Assembly: GCA_022710485.1 (NCBI GenBank)
Contig: JAKLGU010000006.1
Span: 62,001-126,000, forward strand
Direction of reading: 5' to 3'
Source: Gemmatimonadota bacterium
GTDB lineage: Bacteria > Gemmatimonadota > Gemmatimonadetes > Gemmatimonadales > GWC2-71-9
Length of the DNA: 64,000 bases
This document shows positions 38,400 to 46,109 of the stretch, one piece after another (positions within the stretch are counted from its first letter, which is position 1; each line of letters begins with the position of its first letter). The notes beneath the pieces are model-generated. The model was not told the DNA's origin. It worked only from the letters and a program-made list of their open reading frames with translations, and did no database searches. The position numbers and the translations under genes are program-made.

Positions 38400-38486
38400 G
38401 GCGTGGTGGCCGAGTGGTTTAAGGCAGCGGTCTTGAAAACCGCCGAACCGGAAACGGTTCCGTGAGTTCGAATCTCACCCACGCCG
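38400..38486 (+). tRNA. tRNA-Ser (TGA)
   Basis: 87 nt, class II with a long variable arm. Acceptor GGCGTGG pairs with CCACGCC, discriminator G, no encoded CCA. The anticodon stem GCGGT/ACCGC encloses CTTGAAA with anticodon TGA. The T-loop is TTCGAAT. The start TGGCCGAGTGG after the acceptor is typical of tRNA-Ser. Confidence 0.96.
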
Positions 38487-38506
38487 CTGGTGGCATCGCG
38501 CAGGAA

Positions 38507-38562
38507 AACGAGGGCGGGGCGGACGAGCCGGTTGTTCCCGGTCCGTCCGCCCCGCCCTCGTT
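38507..38562. terminator. Large bidirectional hairpin between tRNA-Ser and the minus-strand barrel gene
   Basis: 18-bp perfect stem (38507-38524 with 38545-38562, AACGAGGGCGGGGCGGAC and its complement) around a 20-nt loop that itself can pair CCGG with CCGG. It lies between a plus-strand tRNA and the stop of a minus-strand gene, so it can serve both. No long T-run on either side beyond TT. Confidence 0.65.
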
Positions 38563-38580
38563 CGTGCGTCCTCCTCGGAG

Positions 38581-39195
38581 CTACCGGCGGGCCATGAGCG
38601 AGATGCCGACGCTCAGGTATTGGTACGAGCCCGATTCGCCCCCGATGTACTTCCCGGCGTTCGCGGGATAGTTGTACTTCCCGAAAATGGCGATTTCCTT
38701 CTCGGAGCCTTTGTTCAGGATGAACCCGAGTTCAGGAGCGAACCCCATGATCCAGTTGGTGGTTTCCACCGTTCCGGATCCCACGTCCATCAACTGCCGC
38801 ATGTAATAGACGCCGACCCCCAGGCCGATGTAGGTCTGGATCCGCCCGCCGGCCTTGCTGTACAGGTGGCCGGTGACGAGGAGGGGGAAGACGTTCATCG
38901 AGCGGTACTGCTCGCCCGAGACGGTGCCGCCCGGGAAGTAGATCGCCTCGGTCGTGCTTTCGTAGAAGGCGGTGTACCCGGCCGAGATGCCCACCGTGAC
39001 GTTCGGATTGAGGAAGCGCCGTCCCTCCACCGAGACGCCCAGCCAGCTGTCGTTGCCGATGAACTTGTCGGAGAGGTCGCCGGCCGGGTTGGCCCAGGAA
39101 TAGGTCAGGCCGCCGAGCACCTGTGCGCCGGCGGGCGCGGCCCCGGCCATGCCGAGGGCGGCGAGCAGCATCGCGAGACGGAGACGTGGCGTCAT
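38581..39195 (-). CDS. Outer-membrane beta-barrel-like exported protein
   Basis: 204 residues with a signal peptide (cleavage near APAGAQV). The mature part consists of alternating beta strands with aromatic girdle residues (TVGISAGYTAFYESTTEAIYF, IQTYIGLGVGVYYM, ELGFILNKGSEKEIAIFGKYNY) and ends with YLSVGISLMARR, consistent with an eight-stranded OmpW/OmpA-type barrel. No specific family named. It overlaps the following (upstream) lipoprotein gene by ATGA and is the second gene of a pair. Confidence 0.7.
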   Translation of the reverse strand: MTPRLRLAMLLAALGMAGAAPAGAQVLGGLTYSWANPAGDLSDKFIGNDSWLGVSVEGRRFLNPNVTVGISAGYTAFYESTTEAIYFPGGTVSGEQYRSMNVFPLLVTGHLYSKAGGRIQTYIGLGVGVYYMRQLMDVGSGTVETTNWIMGFAPELGFILNKGSEKEIAIFGKYNYPANAGKYIGGESGSYQYLSVGISLMARR

Positions 39196-39839
39196 GGGGT
39201 CACCACCCGGCGGATATAGAAGGATTGGTCGAAGGCCTGGTCGATACCGTCGGCGATCGACTGGGCGAGGGCGCTGGAGGAACTGCCGGAGATGGCGCCG
39301 TTGATGCCGGCGGTCCAGACGACCGGAGGGCGCGACACCGCCGGCGGCACGCCGCTGGAAAGGTCGGCCATGTGAATGAAAATGGTGCCCGTGGTGTAGG
39401 TGTACCCGACGACGTCGCCCGGGTAGTCCGGAATCCAACCGGTGCAGATCCAGGGATAGGCCCACCCCCAGATGTCGCACCAGTCGCCCGAGGTGTAATC
39501 GTAGTTCTCGGAGACCGTCACTGCCGGGTTGAGCGTCAGGTCGGCCTGGTCGGCAAGGAGCGGGTCGAGAATCCTGGTGTAGCCGGCCGCGACCATGTTG
39601 GCGGCGGTCCGGGCGACGATCAGGCTGTCGTAGACATGGCTGATGTCGTCCGTACCGCCGAGATGGACGACGCTGTCGGGAACATAGAACGTGACGGCAC
39701 TGCCGAACGAGAACAGCGTGTCGTACACGGTCGTGACGGAGGCGTAGTCGTTGGGCTGGCTGGCACGTTCGGGGTAGCAGGCGGTGAGCCCTGCTCCCAC
39801 CGCCATGGCCAGCCCGGTCGCCCGCAAGAACTTGCGCAT
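39192..39839 (-). CDS. DUF4136-like lipoprotein
   Basis: 215 residues from the ATG at 39839, supported by CGGAG nine bases upstream. Lipobox GAGLTAC (Cys21). NDYASVTTVYDTLFSF and later AANMVAAGYTRI resemble the DUF4136 pattern of small lipid-anchored proteins. The C-terminal part has GTIFIHMADLS and a Ser-rich turn. An upstream start at 39908 is in frame but adds non-signal sequence. It is coupled to the barrel protein gene, and the two may act together at the outer membrane (inference). Confidence 0.65.
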   Translation of the reverse strand: MRKFLRATGLAMAVGAGLTACYPERASQPNDYASVTTVYDTLFSFGSAVTFYVPDSVVHLGGTDDISHVYDSLIVARTAANMVAAGYTRILDPLLADQADLTLNPAVTVSENYDYTSGDWCDIWGWAYPWICTGWIPDYPGDVVGYTYTTGTIFIHMADLSSGVPPAVSRPPVVWTAGINGAISGSSSSALAQSIADGIDQAFDQSFYIRRVVTP

Positions 39840-39962
39840 CAATGGCTCCGTGAATGGTGGAAGGTGTCCTGAAGATAGCCATATGACGCCGATGGAACCA
39901 CCTGCCACACACCCTGCCGGGGTTGCGTAAACCCTTCCCCGGTGGCAGTTTCCTCGCGCGCT

Positions 39963-40054
39963 GGAGCGGTGGCCGAGTGGCTGAAGGCATCGGTTTGCTA
40001 AACCGACATAGGGGTCTAAAGCTTCTATCGGGGGTTCGAATCCCCCCCGCTCCG
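39963..40054 (+). tRNA. tRNA-Ser (GCT)
   Basis: 92 nt, class II. Acceptor GGAGCGG pairs with CCGCTCC, discriminator G, no encoded CCA. The anticodon stem TCGGT/ACCGA encloses TTGCTAA with anticodon GCT. A long variable arm and a GGGGG/CCCCC T-stem with loop TTCGAAT are present. Confidence 0.96.
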
Positions 40055-40062
40055 TGTAGCGA

Positions 40063-40123
40063 GGACTGGGGACTGAGGACTGGGGGATTCCCCCCGCCGA
40101 CCTCAGTCCTCAGTCCTCAGTCC
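40063..40123. repeat. Inverted tandem heptamer array after tRNA-Ser (GCT)
   Basis: The left arm (40063-40082) has three units of GGACTG[A/G]; the right arm (40104-40123) has three units of the complement TCAGTCC. The arms pair over 20 bp with one mismatch and can be extended by the G-run and C-run between them. It may act as the tRNA terminator. Single or double copies of the same heptamer occur at 11838 and 18366. Confidence 0.65.
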
Positions 40124-40140
40124 TTTCCGGGTGGTGCTCC

Positions 40141-41559
40141 ATGTCTGTTCGAGTCCGATTCGCCCCCTCCCCTACCGGGTACCTCCACGTCGGCGGGGCC
40201 CGCACCGCCCTTTTCAACTGGCTGTACGCCAGGAAGATGGGCGGCGTGCACATCCTGCGGATCGAGGACACCGACCGGGAGCGCAGCACCGAGGCCCACA
40301 CCCAGGTCATCCTCGACGGCCTCCGCTGGCTCGGCATCGAGTGGGACGAGGGGCCCTATTTCCAGGGCGCTTTCGGCGCCCGCCACCGGGCGGACGCCGA
40401 ACGGCTCCTGGCTGAGGGAAAGGCGTATCGCTGCTTCTGCACCACCGCCGACCTCGACGCGCAGCGGAAGGCGATGGCCGGCATGAAGACGGCGTTCCGC
40501 TACGACGGCCGGTGCGGCCGGCTCGGGGCTGCCGAAGTGGAGGCGAAGGTGGCGGCCGGCACGCCGAGCGCCATCCGGTTCCGGATGCCGCAGGGGGAAA
40601 TCGCCTGGGACGATGCCGTGCACGGCCGCATCAGCTTCCAGGGCCATGACCTCGACGACCTCGTCATCCTGCGGAGCGACCACACTCCGATCTACAACCT
40701 CGCCGTGGTGTCGGACGACATCGAGATGCGGATCACGCACGTGATCCGGGGCGACGACCACGTGTCCAACACGCCCAAGCAGATTGCCCTCTATCGGGCG
40801 CTCGGCCACGAGCCGCCGGTCTTCGCCCACGTCCCGATGATCCTCGGCGACGACGGCAAGAAGCTCTCGAAGCGGCACGGCGCCACCGCGGTGGGGGACT
40901 ACCAGGACAAGGGCATCCTGCCCGCCGCCATGCGGAACTTCCTGGCGCTGCTCGGCTGGAGCCCGGGCGGCGACCGGGAGATCCTCCCCGAGGCGGAGAT
41001 GATCGCGGCCTTTTCGCTGGAAGGCATCCAGAAGAAGCCGGCCGTGTTCGACACCGCCAAGCTCGAGTGGATGAACGGCCAGTACCTGTCGCAACTGTCA
41101 GCGGACGCACTCCTGGCGCCGACCGAGCGTGAGCTGGCGCGGATGGGCGTCACGGCGCCGGGGCGGGACTTGCGCCCGCTCATCGACTCGGTCAAGGCTC
41201 GCTCGCGCACCATCCTCAACATCGCCGAGCAGGTGGCGGTGCGCCTCGACCCGAGTCGCGTCGTGCGGGACGCCAAGGGGGAGCAGCTGGCCGCGAAGCT
41301 CGGAACGGCGTTCAGCGCCAACCTGGCCGTCGTGGCGGACGCGCTCGACCGCATTCCGGCGGCTGAATGGCACTCCGATCGCATCCTCGCCGACATGAAG
41401 GCGCTGGCTGAAGCGCGCGGCGCCAAGCTCGGCGACCTGCTGCAGCCGGTCCGGGTGGTGCTGACGGGCTCCACGGTGTCGGAGCCGGTGAACGACCTCC
41501 TCGTGGTCGTGGGTCGGGAGGAGAGCCTGGCGCGGCTCAACGCAGGCGTGAGGACCTAG
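40141..41559 (+). CDS. gltX: Glutamate-tRNA ligase
   Basis: 472 residues. Class I signature RFAPSPTGYLHVGGARTA (HVGG as HIGH) and KKLSKRHG (KMSKS-type) are present, with RIEDTDRERS, IYNLAVVSDDIEMRITHVIRGDDH and GWSPGGDREIL. The C-terminal anticodon domain is complete. The stop is a TAG at 41557-41559, and the reading frame stays open and conserved beyond it as a DUF1569 sequence. Confidence 0.98.
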   Translation: MSVRVRFAPSPTGYLHVGGARTALFNWLYARKMGGVHILRIEDTDRERSTEAHTQVILDGLRWLGIEWDEGPYFQGAFGARHRADAERLLAEGKAYRCFCTTADLDAQRKAMAGMKTAFRYDGRCGRLGAAEVEAKVAAGTPSAIRFRMPQGEIAWDDAVHGRISFQGHDLDDLVILRSDHTPIYNLAVVSDDIEMRITHVIRGDDHVSNTPKQIALYRALGHEPPVFAHVPMILGDDGKKLSKRHGATAVGDYQDKGILPAAMRNFLALLGWSPGGDREILPEAEMIAAFSLEGIQKKPAVFDTAKLEWMNGQYLSQLSADALLAPTERELARMGVTAPGRDLRPLIDSVKARSRTILNIAEQVAVRLDPSRVVRDAKGEQLAAKLGTAFSANLAVVADALDRIPAAEWHSDRILADMKALAEARGAKLGDLLQPVRVVLTGSTVSEPVNDLLVVVGREESLARLNAGVRT

Positions 41560-41652
41560 GTCACGCGCACCATCCTCGATCCAGGGCATCGCCAGGTCAT
41601 CCTCGGCCGGTTCCGGGCGCTGCGCCCGGACGCGCCAGCACACTGGGGGCGC

Positions 41653-42009
41653 ATGGATGCACCCCGCATGCTCGCCCACCTCAGCGACCAGATGCGTCAC
41701 ACTCTCGGCGACGCCCCGACCGCCCCGCGGCCCGGGCCGCTGCGGTGGCCCATCATCAAGCCACTCGCGATGTTCTGGTTGCCATGGCCCAGGGGCCGCG
41801 TGAAGGGCCCCCGCGAGGCGTTCGTCTCCAAACCCACGACATGGGAAGCCGATCTGGCGGCGTTCGAGCTCCTCGTGGAGCGGTTCGTGACGGACGAGAG
41901 CCGCGCCGAATGGCCGGACCACGCCCTCTTCGGCAGCATGACCCGGACATCGTGGGGTAGGTTCTGCCACCGGCACTTCGTCCATCACCTGCGGCAGTTC
42001 GGGGTCTGA
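41653..42009 (+). CDS. DUF1569 (DinB-like) protein with an unclear start
   Basis: 118 residues from the first ATG. DUF1569 features: RMLAHLSDQMRHTLGD and the C-terminal WGRFCHRHFVHHLRQFGV with metal-ligand His residues. The conserved N-terminus (ILDPGHRQVILGRFRALRPD then HWGRM) is encoded upstream, from 41560, in the same frame, but no ATG, GTG or TTG lies between the gltX TAG and 41653. The real protein therefore either starts at an unusual codon, arises by TAG read-through from gltX, or has lost its N-terminus. The stop overlaps the GNAT gene (TGATG). Confidence 0.75.
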   Translation: MDAPRMLAHLSDQMRHTLGDAPTAPRPGPLRWPIIKPLAMFWLPWPRGRVKGPREAFVSKPTTWEADLAAFELLVERFVTDESRAEWPDHALFGSMTRTSWGRFCHRHFVHHLRQFGV

Positions 42010-42632
42010 TGTCCCCGGCCGTACAGGTCGTTCCCGCATCCCAGGCCGAGGAGATCCTCGACGTCCTCTGCGACGCCTTCTTCGACTATCCGGTCATGCG
42101 ATACGTGCTGGGCAGCAAGCCAGACTACGCAAGCCGCTTGCGCGGCCTGGTCGGGCTCTTTGTCGGAGCCCGCGTTGCGAGGGAAGACCTGATGCTCGGC
42201 GTACGGGACGACACCGGGTCACTCGTCGCCGCGGCGCTCGTCAACTTGCCCGGTGGGAAGATTCCGCCACCGACATTCGAGACATTCAGGCAGTCGGTGT
42301 GGGCCGAACTGGGCGAGGAGGAGCGCATGCGGTACGAGGCGTACGGGACGGCCAGCAGCGGATTCCACCCCGACGAGCCTCACCACCACCTCGGCATGAT
42401 CGGCGTCCGTTCCTCGCATCACGGGCAGGGGCTGGGCCGGGTGCTCCTCGATCACCTGCACACCCTGGTAGCGACCGAATACGGCAGCCGTGGCGTATCG
42501 CTGAACACCGAACTCCCACGCAACGTCGAGCTCTACAAGCATTTCGGATACCGAATGACCGGCCACGCGCGGGTGGGTCCGGACCTCGAGACATGGGCGT
42601 TCTTCCGGCCGAGCGAGGCACCGCGGAGCTGA
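42009..42632 (+). CDS. GNAT-family N-acetyltransferase
   Basis: 207 residues. The acetyl-CoA-binding motif A is HHLGMIGVRSSHHGQGLGRVLLDHL (about residues 125-150; Q/RxxGxG/A as HGQGLG), followed by motif B GVSLNTELPRNVELYKHFGYRMTG. The N-terminus, EEILDVLCDAFFDYPVMRYVL, resembles the small-molecule GNATs. Substrate unknown. Overlaps the DUF1569 gene by one base. Confidence 0.88.
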   Translation: MSPAVQVVPASQAEEILDVLCDAFFDYPVMRYVLGSKPDYASRLRGLVGLFVGARVAREDLMLGVRDDTGSLVAAALVNLPGGKIPPPTFETFRQSVWAELGEEERMRYEAYGTASSGFHPDEPHHHLGMIGVRSSHHGQGLGRVLLDHLHTLVATEYGSRGVSLNTELPRNVELYKHFGYRMTGHARVGPDLETWAFFRPSEAPRS

Positions 42633-42645
42633 AAGCGATTCACGC

Positions 42646-42674
42646 TTGACACGATTCCGGCCGCTCCCAATACT
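42646..42674 (+). promoter_or_regulatory. Canonical sigma70-type promoter
   Basis: TTGACA (42646-42651), 17-nt spacer, AATACT (42669-42674). Start of transcription is expected near 42681. It precedes the PGRYW-repeat gene, whose GGGAGG ribosome site and GTG start follow. It is the only consensus -35 with correct spacing I found in the window. Confidence 0.65.
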
Positions 42675-42707
42675 GGAGCGTGTGTTCTGACCCCCGGGAG
42701 GATTCAC

Positions 42708-43316
42708 GTGTCACTGCCGCAGCGGCTGTTCCCTCGGTCCAGCGTCCTCCTCGCCTCGCTCCTGCTAACGGGCGCCCTCGTTCCAGCGGGCCGAGCCGTC
42801 GCGCAGGCCGGAGCCACCCGCGCCGTGTTCATCAACCGCAACCGCCTGCCCACCGACACGCTCCAGATGCTCGAGTCGCTCTTCCAGGTCCGGGTGCCTG
42901 ACGGCCGCTATTGGTACGACGCGACCTCCGGGGGATGGGGCCAGGAGGGCGGACCGACCATCGGATTCACGGTGGCGGGTCTCCCAATCGGCGGGCCCCT
43001 GCCAGCGAACGTCTCGGGAGGCACCACCGGTGTGTACGTCAACGGCCGGCAACTGCCGGCGCAGGACCTCGCCGGGCTGCAGCAGCTCGTGGGACCGATC
43101 GCGCCCGGCCGGTACTGGCTCGACGGGCAGGGGTACGCGGGTAGCGAGGGCGGCCCCCCGGTGGCCAATCTGCGGGCCCTGGCGTCCCAGTTGTCCCGAA
43201 TGGGCACTGGTGTGAACGAGCGGTACGGCGGAGGAGCCGCGGCGTATGGAAACCTGAACACCGGCATCGGGGTCATCACCGACGGTGAGGGCGGAGCCGC
43301 GGTGTTCACTCCGTAA
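42708..43316 (+). CDS. Exported protein with two PGRYW/EGGP repeats
   Basis: 202 residues, signal peptide with cleavage near AVAQA. Two copies of a repeat of about 50 residues follow: the first from VFINRNRLPTD through DGRYWYDATSG to QEGGPTIGF, the second from VYVNGRQLPAQ through PGRYWLDGQGY to SEGGPPVANL. Shared pattern: V-x-N-x-x-x-LP, Leu-rich helix, PGRYW-x-D, EGGP. A Gly-rich tail ends the protein. Such proteins occur in several phyla but have no known function. Start is a GTG with GGGAGG seven bases upstream, behind a canonical promoter. Confidence 0.7.
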   Translation: MSLPQRLFPRSSVLLASLLLTGALVPAGRAVAQAGATRAVFINRNRLPTDTLQMLESLFQVRVPDGRYWYDATSGGWGQEGGPTIGFTVAGLPIGGPLPANVSGGTTGVYVNGRQLPAQDLAGLQQLVGPIAPGRYWLDGQGYAGSEGGPPVANLRALASQLSRMGTGVNERYGGGAAAYGNLNTGIGVITDGEGGAAVFTP

Positions 43317-43367
43317 CGCAGCCACATCGGGGCGATCCAGACGAGCGCCCGAACCCAGGGGGAACCG

Positions 43368-43778
43368 ATGAGCAACCTCGTGGTGGCCCGGTATCTCGAC
43401 GGCAAGCTGCTCAAGGGCACCAGCCTCGACGTGGACCCGACCCGGCCGACCTTTCACGTACGCCCGCCCGAGGGTAGCACCGCGGAGATCAAGCTCAAGG
43501 AACTCAAGGCGCTCTTCTTCGTCCGCTCCCTGGAAGGTGACATGGCGCGCCATGAAGTGCATGCGCTCGACCCGGCCGACCCGCGCATCAAGGGGTCGAC
43601 GCCGGTCGCCCTGCACTTTCCGGACGGCGAAGTGATGATCGGCCTCACCAACCGGTTCCCCCCCAACCGTCCTTTCTTCTTCATCGTCCCCGTGGACGCC
43701 CAGAGCAAACACATCCGGATCCTGGTCAACCGCAGTGCCATCAAGAAAATGGAGCCGCTCGGAAGCGGCCCCATGTAA
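43368..43778 (+). CDS. DUF6982-like (PilZ-adjacent) conserved protein
   Basis: 136 residues, no signal peptide. VVARYLDGKLLKGTSLDVDPTRPTFHV and KLKELKALFFVRSLEGD match a small conserved family that I recall as DUF6982, with a second half beginning GEVMIGLTNRFPPNRPFFFIVPVD. It is beta-rich and probably a single small barrel. Function unknown. ATG start with GGGGGAACCG upstream. It faces the DUF1579 gene tail-to-tail across 20 nt. Confidence 0.65.
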   Translation: MSNLVVARYLDGKLLKGTSLDVDPTRPTFHVRPPEGSTAEIKLKELKALFFVRSLEGDMARHEVHALDPADPRIKGSTPVALHFPDGEVMIGLTNRFPPNRPFFFIVPVDAQSKHIRILVNRSAIKKMEPLGSGPM

Positions 43779-43798
43779 CAACTCAGACTGGGGGCCGG

Positions 43799-44380
43799 CT
43801 ACTTCGGGCCGATGGCGCCCGCGGCGGGCCAGTCCGTATCCCCCACCCGCTCGAGATTACCTTCGTAAAAGCGCACGGGGTCCTTCCCGGGCATCAATCG
43901 GTCGCCAACTTCATTCCACTTCCCGTCCTTGATCGTGGCGGTGTACCGGATGGTCATCGGCCCGGCGGGGATTTCCCAGACGAACCCGTCGGCCGTCGGC
44001 GTCAGGGTGAAGTCGCCCACGCTGCCCTGCGCGTAGGAGTGCATCGTGTAGGCCTTCGTGGCGGGGTTGAAGGAGATGGTCGCGAAGGCGTTGAACGCGA
44101 GCTTCCCGTCGGCATCGTACCCCCTGCCCTCCACGACCTTCACCGCCCCGTCGAGAAACGGCCCCACCCGCTCGGTCTGCACCAAGGTGTGCTTCTGGCC
44201 GGAGAAATCGACATTCCAGGCCGTGCCGCGCCAGACGCCATCCATGAACGCGAGCGGCGCCATGGCCTGCCGCTGCGCCGCCAGCAGCGCCACGGGATCC
44301 GGCCGTCCCTGTGCCGCGGCCGCGCCGGCGCCCGCCATCGCCAGTACCACGCCTGCCGCCATCCATCCTAGCCGTCGCAT
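43799..44380 (-). CDS. DUF1579-like exported protein
   Basis: 193 residues, signal peptide cleaved near GAAAAQG. LAFMDGVWRGTAW, LVQTERVGPFLDGAVKVVEGRGYDADG and FNAFATISFNPATKAYTMHSYAQG match the lipocalin-like DUF1579 pattern (stress or ligand-binding beta barrel). Start ATG 44380 with GAGGAG upstream. It lies directly downstream of a 107-nt gap that contains a 16-bp palindrome and separates it from the AraC gene. Confidence 0.75.
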   Translation of the reverse strand: MRRLGWMAAGVVLAMAGAGAAAAQGRPDPVALLAAQRQAMAPLAFMDGVWRGTAWNVDFSGQKHTLVQTERVGPFLDGAVKVVEGRGYDADGKLAFNAFATISFNPATKAYTMHSYAQGSVGDFTLTPTADGFVWEIPAGPMTIRYTATIKDGKWNEVGDRLMPGKDPVRFYEGNLERVGDTDWPAAGAIGPK

Positions 44381-44441
44381 CGAGTGCTCTCCTCGGAAAT
44401 AGTCGGTGATTGCGTCGCTCCCAGCCGGGAGGCGCACGCGT

Positions 44442-44457
44442 CCCAAGGTACCTTGGG
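44442..44457. promoter_or_regulatory. Perfect 16-bp palindrome, candidate operator
   Basis: CCCAAGGTACCTTGGG, perfect dyad symmetry with no loop, 62 nt before the DUF1579 start and 31 nt beyond the AraC stop. Its length and lack of a loop suit a dimeric regulator site better than a terminator. No regulator is assigned. Confidence 0.4.
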
Positions 44458-44487
44458 CCGTCGAGGGTGGCTTGAAGAAATGCGACG

Positions 44488-45276
44488 TCATGGGCGCACG
44501 CCATCCAGCCCGATCTGGCGCACCCGTTCGGCCACGGCCACCGGAGTGAGCCCGGCGAGGGCGCCGAATTCCCGGATGAGGTGCGCCTGATCGGCGAAGC
44601 CGAGGTCCGCGGCGACCGCCGCCCAGCTCACCGGGGAACCCTTGACCACGTGCGACAGCGCACCGCGGAGCCGCCGGACCCGGGCGAACTGCTTGGGCGA
44701 GAGCCCGACGGCCGCGCTGAATCGCCGCTGCAGCTGGCGGGGGCCCAGGCCCACCGCCGTCGCCAGATCGGCGAGCGGCGCTTCCCCCCTGGCGGCCACG
44801 ATGGCGAGGACCGCCGTGCGCACGACGACGTCGAGCGGCCGACAGGCCGAGACCATCGGTCCCAGCAGCACACCCCACTCGGCACTGGCCGCCGCTGCCG
44901 TGTCGCAATCGGCCAGCCGCGCCGCGAGGTACGCGGCGGGCGGCCCCAGGATGGTGGCCGCCGGTTCGAGCCTGCCGAGGAGCTCGGGCGCCGGCCGCCC
45001 AAGGAGCAGCGCGCCGGCGTCCGGCCAGAATCGGACGCCCCAAAAGCGGTCTCCCTCATGCACTGGGATCCAGAGTGCGTCGAGTCGGGGGCCCTGCAAC
45101 GTGAGATGCGTCGAGTCGTCGGAGCGCCGGGTTGCGATCAGTCCGACGCATCCGTCCGGAATGACCTGGTGCATGTGCCCCGCCTCCACGGCGCCGATCT
45201 CGGCGCCCCAGTAGCAGGCGACATGCTCGCGGAGCCCCGGAGGCGGCTCGAATTCCTGGAAGGACATGGGACTCAT
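44488..45276 (-). CDS. AraC-family transcriptional regulator
   Basis: 262 residues. The N-terminal ligand domain (about 1-145) resembles the DUF6597 type (PPPGLREHVACYWGAE, VIPDGCVGLIATR). The C-terminal double helix-turn-helix (about 160-255) has PLADLATAVGLGPRQLQRRFSAAVGLSPKQFAR and WAAVAADLGFADQAHLIREFGALAGLTP. Target genes unknown; it ends a chain of coupled genes. ATG at 45276 overlaps the Pro-rich protein gene (ATGA). Confidence 0.88.
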   Translation of the reverse strand: MSPMSFQEFEPPPGLREHVACYWGAEIGAVEAGHMHQVIPDGCVGLIATRRSDDSTHLTLQGPRLDALWIPVHEGDRFWGVRFWPDAGALLLGRPAPELLGRLEPAATILGPPAAYLAARLADCDTAAAASAEWGVLLGPMVSACRPLDVVVRTAVLAIVAARGEAPLADLATAVGLGPRQLQRRFSAAVGLSPKQFARVRRLRGALSHVVKGSPVSWAAVAADLGFADQAHLIREFGALAGLTPVAVAERVRQIGLDGVRP

Positions 45277-46109
45277 TCGACCGTCGCCTCGAGCGGCGGC
45301 ACACGCTGCCGGCGACGGAGTTCTTGCTCAGCGGCCACCTGTTCTCGAAGCGCCTTGATCTGCTCCCGCTGGTCCACGGCCGCCGCCTGACGTGGGAGCG
45401 CCAGCTCGTAGTCCTGCGCCCGCATCCGTCCCTGCACGTCCAGCGCCTTGGATTCGTTGCCGCCGTTCGGCATCGGAATCAGCGCGAGGATGAGGCTGGG
45501 GATCTTGACCCCCGCCACCGTGATCCACTGCCCGTCGATACCGTACTCACGCCCCCCGATCATTCCCTTCCAGGATGGCGGCAGTAGCCGCCCTCCCCCC
45601 GGCAGCGCTGCGAGCGAATCGAGATAGTGGTTGATGATGGCCTTGACCGCGCTGTCGGTGAGCTCGGCGTGGGTGCGCGCCATCTCGGACGCCGCCGGCG
45701 CGCGCCGGTCCCACAATACTCCACTGCCAAGCGCACGCCAGGACGACGCCGGCTCCTGGTCGGGTGCCGCCCACGCCGGAGCGGTATCACTCGGCGCGCC
45801 ACCCGCCGGCGTCGGGGCGACAACGCGGCGGTCGTCGACCGGTCCCGGGGGTGTCGAAGGCAGCGGCGAGCGTGTGCCTGGCGGTGAAGGAAGCGGGTTC
45901 GGAGTAGGGAGAAGCGCAATGAGAACCTCGCGACGGGGCGGACGCGTCGCGAGCGGACTCAGCAAGTGGTTTTCCGTCGCCTGTTCGCTGGGTACGAACA
46001 GGAGGACGAGGACCCCGAGCGCCGCCAGGTGAAGCACGACGCTCGCGGCGACGGCCCACGGCGGCCAGCCGGCCGGCCGCGGGAGCTGGAGGTCACGCGG
46101 CCGACTCAC
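45273..46109 (-). CDS. Pro-rich single-pass membrane protein of unknown function
   Basis: 278 residues. The layout is TonB-like: short cytoplasmic head, one membrane segment (about 18-40, AVAASVVLHLAALGVLVLLF), a Pro/Thr-rich stretch (60-125), then an alpha/beta-looking region (about 150-225) and a charged helix at the end with QREQIKALREQVAAEQELRRRQR. No TonB C-terminal domain was recognised. GTG start at 46109 overlaps the aminotransferase stop by 17 nt. Confidence 0.6.
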   Translation of the reverse strand: MSRPRDLQLPRPAGWPPWAVAASVVLHLAALGVLVLLFVPSEQATENHLLSPLATRPPRREVLIALLPTPNPLPSPPGTRSPLPSTPPGPVDDRRVVAPTPAGGAPSDTAPAWAAPDQEPASSWRALGSGVLWDRRAPAASEMARTHAELTDSAVKAIINHYLDSLAALPGGGRLLPPSWKGMIGGREYGIDGQWITVAGVKIPSLILALIPMPNGGNESKALDVQGRMRAQDYELALPRQAAAVDQREQIKALREQVAAEQELRRRQRVPPLEATVE

